Shown here: piece by piece, positions 47,632 through 59,449 of the stretch
How positions within the stretch are numbered: position 1 is the first letter of the stretch
Layout of the letters: each line of letters opens with the position of its first letter
NCBI GenBank assembly: GCA_017163975.1
Contig: JAFFSR010000220.1
Location: 16,324,001 to 16,388,000 of the forward strand
Direction of reading: 5' to 3'
Length of the DNA stretch: 64,000 nt
Source of the DNA: Anastatus disparis
Taxonomy: Eukaryota > Arthropoda > Insecta > Hymenoptera > Eupelmidae
The notes under the pieces: generated by a model
Databases searched by the model: none
The model's input: only the letters and a program-made list of their open reading frames with translations
Told to the model about the DNA's origin: nothing
Position numbers and translations under genes: made by a program

Positions 47632-50600
47632 ATGTTCCACTGCAATCATTTAAAGTTCCTAACGTTGCTAGGAATCTTTATATTAGTCTCAAATGAGAAA
47701 CAAGTGGTTAAGGCTGAGAAACCTGAAAATATAATACAATTAGCAGAAGATCTGTCAGATGTTACTGGAGTCTTTATACCGCAAATAAGTGCCATGTCCA
47801 AGATTGTAAATGACGTTTTGCAATTTACGAAAGTCATGGGTGATTTCGATGCTGATGATCCAAATTCCTTACGATCCGATCAACAACTTGCCGATTTTCG
47901 TCAATATAATGTAGAAAACCTTCGTAGGATAGAAGACGTTAAGGAAGATTTTAAAAAATTGCCAAACGTTATCGATGACTCAAGGAGAATAGATGCCATA
48001 TTAGAAGATATCGATGAATATATTTTTAAAGTTTTTACTTCTGTTGAAAAAATTTTAACTTTTAAAAATAATAGTAAAGTCAGAAACGAAGAAGGCCTGA
48101 AATATTGTAAAGAACAAATGAATACTTCAGAAGAAAGCAATCTTTTGAAAATATTAGAACACATACACAAATCAATAACTCCGAAATCTGACATATCAAA
48201 CTTTTTGAGTTTGATACAAAATTATCATCTGGTACGTTATTATAATATTTTTAACCTTGTTAAAATAAAACTAAATAACAGAAAGAAATAAAGTAAAATA
48301 ATCAACTGTATTAATTCCATATTAGATTGAAGCAAGGATGTGTTCAAGCCAAAGTTCTCCAATGCTCATGCTTTTTAAACTCTACGGCGAAATTTGTTTA
48401 GCAGAAATTAGAGCATCTATTATTATGAGATATTGTCGCGGCTATTTATTAGAAAATGGTATTGCTTATCATTATTTCTAGTTTATTTTGAATTATACAA
48501 CTAATCTTATTTGTACTGATTTTTTTAGGACATGCGACTCAAAAATATATCGAATATCTCAAAGTAGCAAAAGAAATTTATGAAATGATATTTAGAAAAA
48601 GGATGGAACAAACTGTAGCTGCAATTAAAAATAGTATGAGTCAAATTGGTCTTGACTTTTGGAAATGCGATACAGAAGGTAGAGTAAATAATACATACTT
48701 ATGAATTATATATATATAATTATATATATATATATATATATACATCAATTTGGGATCACTCAGAGAAAAAAAAAGTAAAATCACTATAACTCCGTGAATA
48801 TAAGTTTCAAGTCTATAAGTAATCATAAGTCATGAAACTTGGAATATTGGATAATTTTGTCATACACTGGATATTATACATTATTTTTTACAAGATAAAC
48901 AATTGCGTTATGGATATTTTATAATTGTTTTAGATAATCTGTAATGTTTAAATTTATTTTCTTATAGACTTGAAACTCCTTCATAAATAATTTACTGTAG
49001 TAAAATGTGTAGGAAATCTTGCGATTAATACCGCAGAATTATCTGCAGTATTATAACAGTTCTAATTATTGAATGTAATAAAGTATTTAAAACTTTTAGT
49101 TAAATATGCTGTAAAAATTTTTACACAGTGAGACACTTATGTGCACAAAGAGAAGACTAATTTTTTCGTGTTAAAATTTACTAATGAATTTTGAGTGAAT
49201 TTTAATATGAAAATTCTAATACAAAAATTTGTCAATAATATATAATTTTAAAAAATAAAATGTGTGATTCTAATTAGTACAACAATTTCAATCATAAAGT
49301 ACATATTTCGTATGTATATTTGACGAAAATTTTTGTAGCTCAAAAGTACACATAATTGTAGGTTCACGAAATAATATTATGTTTATTTCACGTATTTATT
49401 TGTAAAATTTTATCCCAAAATTTTCGACGAGAAAAAATTTTGAAAAATCACAAAATGTTTTGCAGTGTACGGTAAACTTTCACCAATTTTTTCTGGACAT
49501 ATTCTGCCCGAAAATGATGCAGCAGTAATTAAATGGAAAGATGGAGAGAGTGAGATAGTATCTTATGACACAGCCAAGCGTTACTTACGCCTCTACTCAG
49601 GAAAATATTCTAATATAAAAATAATGGTTGATTTATGCAAATCAGAACAATGTACAAAGTCGAAAATTAAGTGTAATGGCTTTCTTAGAAATTGCGAGAA
49701 GTTCGAAAAGTCCGTGGATGTATGTTTGGTATGTTTATAACATTTATTTTGATCTAATTTTTTAATTGAACGATAAATTACATACTATAATTAACTTTAT
49801 AATTATATTCAAATTGTTAAAATGCCTTAATGTCTTAATGAATAATATTTGCGTTATTTTGCATGATGTACTTTCGGCCTGCTTTTAGTTAATACAGTAA
49901 TCATTATTGTTGGGGTAGGAAAAAAGGTTATTTTTTACACACTGTGCGTACAGTGAGTACTTTACTCCCTCTCAGCTAATAGTACCTACTATACGCTGCC
50001 TGTGTAAAAAAATCGTATATTCACCACGGGAGAAGATGAAAAATTCCTTAAATCGTATGTTTGTCACCCTCGCTTCCAGCTCGAGTGACAATTTAGATAC
50101 GATTTAAGATGTTTTTCATTTTTACTCCGTAGGTGAATAATATACTAATCATTAAAGACTTTTTAAGTCTATTTTAAGATGAAAATTATTAATATTATTT
50201 AATTATTAATACATTAAACTACAGGTGTACTAAGAAAGTAATTTGCATAATATTTAATCCTTGTACCGCTCTTTGTATTAGTACATTGTAGGTGTACTAA
50301 GAAAGTAATTTGCATAAGATTTGATCCTTGTACCGCTCTTTGTATAAATATTATCTAGAAATATTAAAATGAAAAACATTATTTTAAAAAAATAATTGTA
50401 TACAATTTATTTATTTTTAACAAATTTTAGGATCCTAACAATAACAATAAATATGGACTTGTGAAAGTTGGAGAGGAAATTTTGGGTGATGGAAGTAGTT
50501 TATGTAAAAAAAATATAACTTATCCTAAGGATAGAACTGAATTATTCACGGGTACATTTTATGCGCATCCCGTAGTGTTTGACCCCCTCCATTGCACCTG

Positions 50601-52259
50601 TGATGATCATTTTAATAATGATGCTAATCGATACTTCAGTCTCAGAGAGGTTACTTCAAATATAGATAAAAATAAGTAATTGATAATGTTCTATATTTAA
50701 AAATATTTATTAAATTTTTAAAACTAATATTTTGTGAAATTATTCATCAAGCAATAACTCTATTCGCGCCAAAAGCGACTTTACTCCCTAGTTGCATAAT
50801 GTATTATTTTTTTACTTTACTAAAGTATAAAACAATCAGAGAATATTTAAATTTGAAATATTTGTATGCTTATACAACTGATAATTTTCGTAAATAATAT
50901 TGTACTCTAACTCTTTATGCCTAATATTTGCGATTCTGTCGGTAAAGATTAAAGACTCTTACATTAACAACCGGGTGACCTGCACCGAAGCAGAGTTTTG
51001 TTTTACTCAACTATTAATCGTGTATCTTCAATTGTTAAGCGCATGTTTTTATATAACTTTGCCGAAAACATCGTGATTTTGTTTTCTTTGCATTTATATA
51101 ATATCTTGCTTAACTCTTCGATACACTTGAGTAAATAACGAAAACTCAATTAGACAACAGCGTACACTTAAATAGAAATAAAATAATTTCCATGATTTTA
51201 ACGCTTATCCAATTGTTTGGTATAATAGAATAATCTTGATCTTTGAGAATACGATAAAATCCATCATAAATTTTGTTTTTGATTCCATGAATTCTCATCG
51301 ATGATATATTAATTATTATTAATTTTTAGAGTTATCACTGGAGTGAGAATAACGCAAAAAGATAGAATGTTTCAATTCCAAATAGAAGAGAGCGTTCTTG
51401 CTAGAAATGGAAACATTATGGAAAAAACGCGCTTGTGGAAAATGAATTCTACTAATGTATTTAATTATGGAGTTCTAGCTGGTGTCGATTACCATAAAAT
51501 AACTTGGGCTGAAAGAAAAATTAATCTTGATGAATTAAGAGCTCCTCCAAATACAGCTCTCACTGGTTTGAAATTTGCTGTGGATAATAGTTCTGTCAAA
51601 TTAGTAATAAGATACACACCATTGCATTTTGAAACTGGTGAATTGGTACCCGGAGAATCTGTATGGCATTCAGTACCCGATTATGATCCATATCTAGAAA
51701 GGTAAATTGTAGATATATGTTCTTATTTCAAACTGAATAGATTTAATACAGCTATTTATAATATTTGTTCGTAATGAAAATTATTTAAAAAATATTTGAA
51801 TAAGTTATTAAGGTTCCGGTTTCTGGATAACTTAAGAATGGTACCGCCCAATAACTGAACACAGATAAAATTGCTATTTTACCTATGTGTAGTTATTGGG
51901 TGGTACCATTCTTAGGGTGTTCAAAAATTGTGATATGTACCTTTATACAATTTTTATTAATTACTCTTATTTTTACTACTCACAGGCCTGAAATACAGTT
52001 TCCAAAAATTTGGAAGAATACAGATGTGCATTACCCCAGTAAAATTACACGAGGTTTTATCAAATTTGATGTGAGCGATTTTAACAAAAATTTAAGTCAA
52101 ACGGTTCTTCCTTATGTTGATTTATCTCCAATTCATTCAAAACCTGCATCTCTTCTTTCTGGAGCAAGTCTAATTTATAGAGAACCCGTATCTGGTGCAG
52201 GAGTATTATCGATAAAACTTTCCACATATAATTACACAGATCATATGCAGTATACATAA
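47632..52259 (+). CDS. Secreted DUF4803-like protein, gene 2 (7 exons, 678 aa)
   Basis: Coding exons are 47632-48231, 48326-48458, 48529-48678, 49466-49728, 50431-50675, 51330-51701 and 51986-52259. All junctions are GT-AG with the same phases as gene 1. Exons 2, 5 and 6 have exactly the same lengths as in gene 1 (133, 245, 372). The signal peptide starts MFHCNHLKFLTLLGIFILV, with likely cleavage after VKA. Exon 4 holds the cysteine cluster DLCKSEQCTKSKIKCNGF. Exon 5 ends CTCDDHF and NRYFSLREVTSNI. Exon 6 starts VITGVRITQKDRMFQFQIEE, and exon 7 has LLSGASLIYRE. The frame is intact from end to end. The start is fixed by the shared AAAGTTTTAAAATGTTCCA context with gene 1. DUF4803 membership is from memory, and no function is known to me. 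This is the compact reference copy of the family here. Confidence 0.88.
49930..50013. repeat. Hairpin in intron 4 of gene 2
   Basis: ATTTTTTACACACTGTGCGT pairs with TACGCTGCCTGTGTAAAAAA. It directly abuts the hairpin element at 50014-50146. Confidence 0.6.
50014..50146. repeat. AGTATATT-ended hairpin element (g)
   Basis: It starts CGTATATTCACC and ends GGTGAATAATATAC. Long arms share GATGAAAAATTCCTTAAATC with its near-complement GATTTAAGATGTTTTTCATT. The tip CTCGCTTCCAGCTCGAG holds, on the other strand, GCTGGAAGC, a GGA triloop on a three-pair stem. Confidence 0.7.
50223..50346 (+). repeat. 67-base tandem duplication in intron 4 of gene 2
   Basis: AGGTGTACTAAGAAAGTAAT and CTTGTACCGCTCTTTGTAT occur twice with few differences. 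Confidence 0.85.
51833..51914. repeat. 82-base hairpin in intron 6 of gene 2
   Basis: TAAGAATGGTACCGCCCAAT pairs with ATTGGGTGGTACCATTCTTA. It is absent from the equivalent intron of gene 1 (87 bases), so it is probably a small MITE insertion. Confidence 0.7.
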
Positions 52260-52461
52260 GAAACGGATACAGAATAAATAGATACTATCAACGAATGAAA
52301 ATTATGTCTAACATTAAATAGAATTCCATTTGCTAATATTTCTATGAGAGATTTATAATATGTTATACGGTAATTTGAAATAATTATCCTTTATGTGATT
52401 TCTCCTTTCTCAGTTTTGTTTAATATATGACATTTATTTTCTAGGTAATGAATATAAGGAT

Positions 52462-52473
52462 AATAAAATAAAA
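52462..52473 (+). terminator. Poly(A) signal of gene 2
   Basis: AATAAAATAAAAT lies about 200 bases after the gene 2 stop, followed by ACTAGAATTATTTT as in gene 1. Confidence 0.6.
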
Positions 52474-52603
52474 TCAATAAAAACTAGAATTATTTTTTTT
52501 TAACTTAATTAAATTTACCAATTATTAGTTATTTAATAGCAAAATATATTAGTCATATAAATATTGAATTTCCTGCTACATAACTAGATATCAAATAAAT
52601 TTT

Positions 52604-52609
52604 TTTATT
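52604..52609 (-). terminator. Poly(A) signal of gene 3
   Basis: AATAAA on the minus strand lies about 65 bases after the gene 3 stop. The 3' ends of genes 2 and 3 are therefore separated by only about 130 bases. Confidence 0.5.
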
Positions 52610-52671
52610 TTACACATAAAAAAAAAATTGAGCAGTTTCCAAAGTTTGAGCAAAATCCGGGATCTGGAGGT

Positions 52672-55600
52672 CTAATACTCTTCTAGGAAGTGAATTTTAT
52701 ACAATTTCCATAAGTTAGGTGAAATTCCTACTGGCAATAACACATTAATTTTGTTGTTGGGTGTTACATTCTTATCATCCTTAAGATTCCGTACAATTTG
52801 ATGTTCATTATCATATTCCATGGTTTTCATAAGTAGACCACCTCCTGATAAGGGTATAGGAATTTTAGGTGCACTTTCTTTGAGACTAATAAAAGGCATT
52901 GTATAATGTCCTGCCAGTGCATGAAAACTTGCGCGAAAAGGAATTGCTCTAAAAATATCATTAATTAAAATAATTAAATTAGTATTTTAAGTATATTAAA
53001 TTTGATATTATTTTTGTATTGAAGTCAATTTTAATTATTTTTGAAGTTAATACTTCTTTTGACGCGCCTCGAAAATTTGCTGAGGGTAAATCAGCAAATT
53101 CCATGGATGTTAATATATATTTTATTTTTATCTTAACTGCAAATACAATTATATAATAATAATAATGATTGTGGGATTCGTATTGAAGAAATAGAAGATA
53201 ATCATGCAAAGCGAAAATTAATAAAATAAGATGATATTAAAAAAAATTTTTTTTAAATCTTTTTTATGAAATAATTAAAAAATGTTATCAAATTTATCTT
53301 TTTTATATTTATTATCATTATATCTTTGTTATTTAAATCCCTGCTTGCCTCTAAGCAGTTTAGTAAGTTGCAAATGTATTTAGGGAGTCTTCTCCAAAAC
53401 TCGTACTTTTCTACTTCATAAGTTAGAAATTTCTATTGGATAAACATATATACATTTAATATGAAATATTTGAAAATTAACCGCGACGGAAAAACGTAAA
53501 TTTTATGAAATGCAAGACTGTCGCAAAAGCAAAAGAAGTATTAACTTCAACACGACGAACTTCGCCCGGTTTTAATGCTTATTAATTTTTAAATTATAAT
53601 ATTATAATAAAAACTAGATAACTAAAATGGATGATAACTATAATACCCTTTGAGTGCCGAGAAAAAAGATTTTTGTATCTCTTTACTTCGGAAAATTTTG
53701 TTCTTCGCACTCAAGAGCAAACAAAGAATACTAAAGCATAGCTTACTTGGTAGAATCATTCATTTCAAACCAAGCTGCCTTATTAGCGTCAAGTTGACCA
53801 GTTTCAAAATCAGCTGGAGTCAGTTGAATGGAGAGATATAAAATTTTATTATCATTGTATGTCATAAATTGGAATCCAGTAACGGCGTGATTTTTATAAA
53901 CTTCTGTATCTTCTGTATCTATCATGTCTACAATAATCTTATTACTTTGACTAGTGACCTTGAAATAATCAACGTTTTGTTCGAGTGTGAAATTTGATAA
54001 TGGGTCGAAAAAATCAATTGATTTCCATTCAACTGTACTAAGATTGACGGCTCTATTTTTTATCAACTGTCCTTGTTGGATTTGAAGATGAAATACATGA
54101 TTTCTTTCAATAAAACGTAATCCTGTTACAACCCTATGAATAAGTAAAAAAAAATTAAATTTGAATTAAAGTTTCATTGAAAGATTTATTGTAGCTGAAT
54201 TAATAAGGAAAACTTAACATCATGAAAGCCAAACATTTTAATTAATCTTAATCATTGAAATTTGTATCTATCAATGATTGAGATCTGTTAATTATTCAAA
54301 ATTTATACTATCTTAATTTTAATTTTACTCTTATTGATTATTTCCCTTAGAAGCTATAACTTAAGACTTAATTTTACACTTCTTCTACATGAAAGATCTA
54401 ACCCAGACAAATTAGAAATTACGATTTTTATCTTTTGTCTTTGTGAGTTTACATGATTCTTTAGTGTTTTTATACATCTGTTGAGTATTTGAATTTTTTA
54501 AATTTGTTCATGTCACTATATTTTAAGGTTTTTAAAGTTATTTAGTTTTGATACTTGAATAAATTAAAAAAAATACTAAAAGTTGAAAGTAATTTTTTCG
54601 TGTAACCTAAAGTTATTTTTTATATAAACATAATTCTACCAAGTTACAAAAAAAGAAAATTTACTCATACATGCGCACGCTCATACACGCAATAAATAAT
54701 TTATATTATGGTAATAATGATAGATTTAATGAATTGCAAATAATCTTCTTACTTATTATTTTTGATATCAGATTTAGCTGCACGCAGATCAAAGTAACGA
54801 TTAATGTTATCCGCTAGATCTTCACATTGGCATTCGTAATAATCACAATCTGGTTTGCTATTTGATACTATTCCTTTAGGATTCTTCATGCTTTTCCAGC
54901 ACTGATCCGAAATTTTAGTACCGACCTTTTGATTTCCAATTAAGTAGAGAATTTCTTTATATCTCTGAATCAAACTGGAACTATTATTTCTTGATTTCTA
55001 TAAATTAATATGGTACTATTATTTTTTGTATACTTTGGATAGTATGAATTCTACATTGTTCATGAAAATTACTATCTCAATTTTAAAATAGTATATAACG
55101 ATACAAGTTTCGTATGTTGTCGTTTTAAAAATTATCAATACAAAATAATTATGCCATGAGGGTAAAAGATTAAAGAGTTGAACGTATAAAAGAAAAGTAC
55201 CTCTAATCTATACTCAAACATCCTTACCTCTGGACAAACTTGCATACTATTGGTATCCATTAGAGCACAAGCCATCAAATCGCCTTCACATTTAAATTTA
55301 CTTTGAAATGCCGTACAGTACAAAGATTCCCAAACATTATCTTCATAAATCAGATCTGATTTTAATAATTCTTTATTTCGGACTCTAGTTTGGAATAGTT
55401 GACTTTTATCTATGATTCCATATATGTATGATTGAAAAACTTCAACTGTAGATAGATCTGCAACTGTAAAATATATAAATTGTTTACATATTTTTAATTT
55501 ATTAGCAAATGATACATAATTTTCACTTTAAAAAATTACAAACGTTCTTGAATTTCATGGCATTTATTAATCAATCGATTGGACTGAGAATCTTCTATTA

Positions 55601-57567
55601 AAATGTTCTTAATTGATTCAGAATTTTCTGCTATTCTATCAATGAAATGTTCTTGAGCTTCAATATTTAATTCTTTATCACTGAATACTTAAAAATAAGA
55701 ATAAATAAATAAACTAATTTAAATTACAACTAACTTGAATTGAAAAAGATATAGTATTTTATAAAACTTTACTTGGTTTGGTTGAATAAAATTTATGTAT
55801 GTTCGAAAAGAATAATCTCATTATTAAAATTCTGATTTCAGTAGGTATGAAAATATCGTTGTAAAATTGATATATGCTTTGATATAATGAAGATGTAATT
55901 TTTAAGCCCCAAAGTTTTTTCCAAGGAAGACCAGAACCATCGCAAGTACGGTAAATCTAAAAAATATAATTCATGTTATTAACATTTTTCACTAAAAGTC
56001 TAAAAAAATATTTATGTTTTTTTGACCTTATGTATAATTTATTAATATGTGAGGTAGATCAACTACAACTTTAAATAATAACTAATAAATTTAACAAATT
56101 CTTTCTGATTTTCTATCAATACATTTAAATAACATTAGAAAATCATATTTATTAATTTTCCATATAAAAATCGGTTCCAGGTCACCGATTTTTCTCAAAA
56201 TTTATAATTCTGATTAATGAGTCTGAAATTATTTTCAGACGGCAACGTTTAATATTTTTTTAGTTAAAAGCAATTACAATATGCCAATAGAGATGTTAAT
56301 AGATTTTCAAACACTTTTTTTAAAGTTAATATATGAGGATATTTTCCACTACATATTAACCTTTTTAATATGGTGATGTCGAGGAAGCTCAACCCGGTTC
56401 CCATTTAACACATTACATTAGGCTAGACTTTCTGAAACATCATACCGAAAACTTTAACCACCAATGGATGGTCAGCCACTTTTGTGACCAACAATCAGCT
56501 GATACCTAATGAGGTCGGATTTTCTAAGAGTCGAGACATAAATGGCACATACACTAATTTTCTTTCGAAAAAAAGTCAGAGGTACCTGGCCAGGATTCAA
56601 ACCTATGCCCACCGCGTTGAAAGCAAGAACTCTATCCGTTACATCTGCACACTCTCTTACATCACCGCACTCTCGTTCTTCAATATTAATAGCTAATAGT
56701 TCAAATGAAAACTCAATTCAAATCCATTAGAAAAAACACTTATAGTATATCGAAATATTAACATTTCAGCTTTTATTATTAATTTGTTTTAAAAACGATA
56801 TATCCCTGGTAGAAATGTGAGCATTAAAAATGGTGTGTATAAAAATTTGAGGTTATTAGTAATAATAATGCCAAAGAAGTGGCCAATAAATGTTAAAAAA
56901 AGCGTTTTTATTTCTACTGGCCAAAAAATGTTAAAAAAAACGTTTCAATTTCCACCAGGGATAGATCAAATTTATAGGACACAGTAACTTTGGAAAAAAT
57001 AACGTTTTGATATACTATAAGTACTATTTTGAAAAGATTTGAGCCCAGTTTTAATTCAAAAACAAGTTTTAAGTTTCTAGCTATCAATGCTGAAGAACTA
57101 TAAGCGGTTAAAAATGTAATAACTTTTTTAGTGATTTTCTTTTATTGTTTGTAACTAGGGAAATATTAAACGTCGGAATATAAAATTTTGGCTGATGATC
57201 AGTCCTTGAGGATGAGCAGTAGCGTGCTCGAAACGTTGGACATTTTTGAAGATCACAATCGAAGAAAGGTTTTTCGGTGGTGAGGGGGCAGTCACATTGT
57301 GCTTTACTAATTTTATTTATTTTCAGGTTTCTTTCCAGTTAATTTTTAAGTTTTTATTTCAGGTTATTCTACAGGGGTGATTATAAACAAGGGCAGTCTG
57401 ACTGTCCATATTTATTTTATTATTTTATCATATAGATTTTAAATTGACTGTAAGACCGATGGAAATATTTGTCATCTTATTTATTATTCAGTCGACATAA
57501 GTATTGCTTTTATTAATAATAAAAATATACATTGTAAATGCTAATCTGACATTTCATTTATATAACT

Positions 57568-57629
<62 letters not shown>

Positions 57630-58175
57630 TTATTTTCAAACAAAATATAAATTAATTTATTGAAATATCACACTTACCTCAACGAAGCTCTGCCAATTTG
57701 GATCCACACGGATTTTATAATCATCTGAAATATCCAATTCCTGTAACTTCAAATTTAACTTGTCTTCAAGATAAGTTTTTGGCACTGACTCATTTCCGAA
57801 AAAAGGGAAAGCTTTTTGCTCTACGTACAGCCAATTCCTAAAATTATCAAACTTCTCTATTCCTTTATTGTAATTCTTTTCTGACTTAGTAACAGGATGA
57901 ATAAGACCATAAAAATCATATTTTGTAAAATTTAATTCTGGTAGATACTGCTCTAAATTCTTGAAAGTTTCGTTAAGCTGTTCAGCAGAATCATGTTTCT
58001 TCTCCGATCTCTCTGGTACTTCATATACTTTATATAATCGTTTAAAAATATCCGTAAGATTTTTTACAGTGTTGTAAACAATTTCTAAGCTCTCTACAGC
58101 ATCATAGTCCAAGTCGAATGCAAGTGTTTGACAAAATGTAATTGATAAAAAGGATAATAAAATGTAATGAAACAT
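52672..58175 (-). CDS. Secreted DUF4803-like protein, gene 3 (7 exons, 656 aa)
   Basis: Coding exons on the minus strand are 58175-57678, 55956-55773, 55687-55544, 55463-55228, 54997-54753, 54133-53747 and 52948-52672. Phases are 0,1,1,0,2,2 as in genes 1 and 2, and exon 5 has the identical 245-base length. Intron 3 must use the donor GTTTGT (55543-55538) to keep frame; the others are ordinary GTAAG-like. The signal peptide is MFHYILLSFLSITFCQTLA. N-glycosylation-type sites such as NLT and NET occur in exon 1. Exon 4 has LYCTAFQSKFKCEGDLMACA, exon 5 has CDYYECQCED and NRYFDLR, exon 6 begins VVTGLRFIERNHVFHLQIQQ, and exon 7 has PLSGGGLLMK. It is much more diverged than genes 1 and 2 are from each other, so it is an older paralogue. 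Function is unknown; the family call is as for gene 1. Confidence 0.85.
56370..56680 (-). mobile_element. Second tRNA-derived SINE family, in gene 3 intron 1
   Basis: Minus-strand GTAACGGATAGAGTTCTTGC resembles a tRNA A-box region, and GGTTTGAATCCTGGCCAG resembles a B box with tRNA spacing. A body of about 200 bases follows. The open frames on the plus strand come from this repeat. It is unrelated to the SINE at 2650, 18550 and 38775. Confidence 0.6.
56985..57200 (+). repeat. Dispersed repeat, pair of 20205-20420
   Basis: Same orientation and block order as the copy in gene 1 intron 3. It continues into a GAAACGTTGG-containing stretch up to about 57300 that the first copy lacks. Confidence 0.6.
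57570..57628. repeat. (TA)n microsatellite
   Basis: AT run in intron 1 of gene 3, about 50 bases from exon 1. Confidence 0.9.
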
Positions 58176-58375
58176 TTTTAACCTTCTTTCAATAGATTGA
58201 AAAATAATTGAATAGTTGCCAAAAGAAATGCACTAAAAGAAACCGCTGAAAAAAATGTAGCAATTAATTTATTTAAAGTTTCTTTTATTAAATAAGATAA
58301 ATTATAAAACATTATTTATTAAGACATTATTAAGATAAAAGTATAAAACATTTTTTGTCGATGCCACGACGTTAC

Positions 58376-58415
58376 TATAAAAGGCCAGACAGTCTATCAT
58401 GAGCAGGATCAGTCG
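58376..58415 (+). promoter_or_regulatory. TATA box and initiator-like pair
   Basis: TATAAAAGG at 58376 is followed 33 bases later by TCAGTCG, the arthropod initiator consensus. It points away from gene 3 and no plus-strand gene follows, so it may be a chance match, a retroelement promoter, or the start of a non-coding RNA. Confidence 0.3.
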
Positions 58416-58959
58416 TAGATTTAAGACTTTTAAAAAAATTTGAATTAGTTTAAAGTAGCAGTTTTAAATGAATCAAAATTTTCCTATATAAAAGTCAAAC
58501 ATAAAAATTAGATATACCAATAACGTATAAACGATTTAAAATAAAATTTAGTGAAAAACGATAAAAAGCACACGCCATAAATGTCAAACAGGCACGCGTT
58601 TAAAACAAATTTCCAGTTAATTAGATTGAGTAAATACATTAGGTTTTAAATCCAGCAAGATGTTAAACGTGAAGAAATCCAGAGACAGGACTTCACAAAA
58701 GAAAATCCGATCCCCGCAGACACAGGATACGGAGACAGGATATTTGATGAAGATTCAAGATGAGCACCGAATTTCCCGAACTCCAAATCCACGTATCAGA
58801 AGATCCAAACCCAGGCTAATGAAAGGTATGAATCAAACCCCGCATCCGAAATCTCCATAAATCCAGCGATATTTCAGAATCCTATATCGAATCCAAGACG
58901 ATCTGAACCCGATTCAAATCTCAACCAATTTCAGAAGACCACAATAGATTACCTACCAC

Positions 58960-59420
58960 ATTCAAATATCTGAAAATCCATGGAAGGTCTGAATGCGAAC
59001 TCCAGAATATTCCAAATCTTCCAAATCCATGAATATTTCACGAAGGCTCCTAAATCTTCCATGGATATTTTTAGCAAGGTTTAGAAATGTCAAATCTTCC
59101 GTTTCAATATTCCAGAAACCCATGAATTCCACGAGAACCAAAAATTCCGAAATCTCCATAAATACAGAAGATTTATAGCGGTGGATCTTCCACCGCAATC
59201 TTCCAAGAATCTTCCAGGAATATTTCATGAAAGATCTGGGATCACCCGAACCTTCCATTGAAATATTCTTGGAATCTTCCAAGAATATTCCATGGAATAT
59301 TCCAATATAAGAAGAATCGAGGACATACGAATATTACAGGAATATTCCATGGAAGATTCCCAAAATATTCCAAATCTTCCGTGCCAATATTCCGGGAAGC
59401 TTCCATAAATATTCCATGTT
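58960..59420. repeat. Array of GAAnnTTC / ATTCCATGGAAT dyads
   Basis: GGAATATTCC, GGAATCTTCC, GGAAGATTCC and CCATGGAA recur in degenerate short-period fashion. I count at least six exact GAAnnTTC sites by eye. This is the spacing of heat-shock-factor half sites, but the array may simply be a palindromic simple repeat. Open frames here are artefacts. Confidence 0.6.
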
Positions 59421-59449
59421 GTGTGGGAAAACATAATTAATGCATGAAA

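Noticed and set aside
58660..58860. 66-residue basic frame
   Set aside because: It lies in or beside the degenerate CCATGGAA/GAAnnTTC repeat tract and has no domain, splice partner or homologue that I know.
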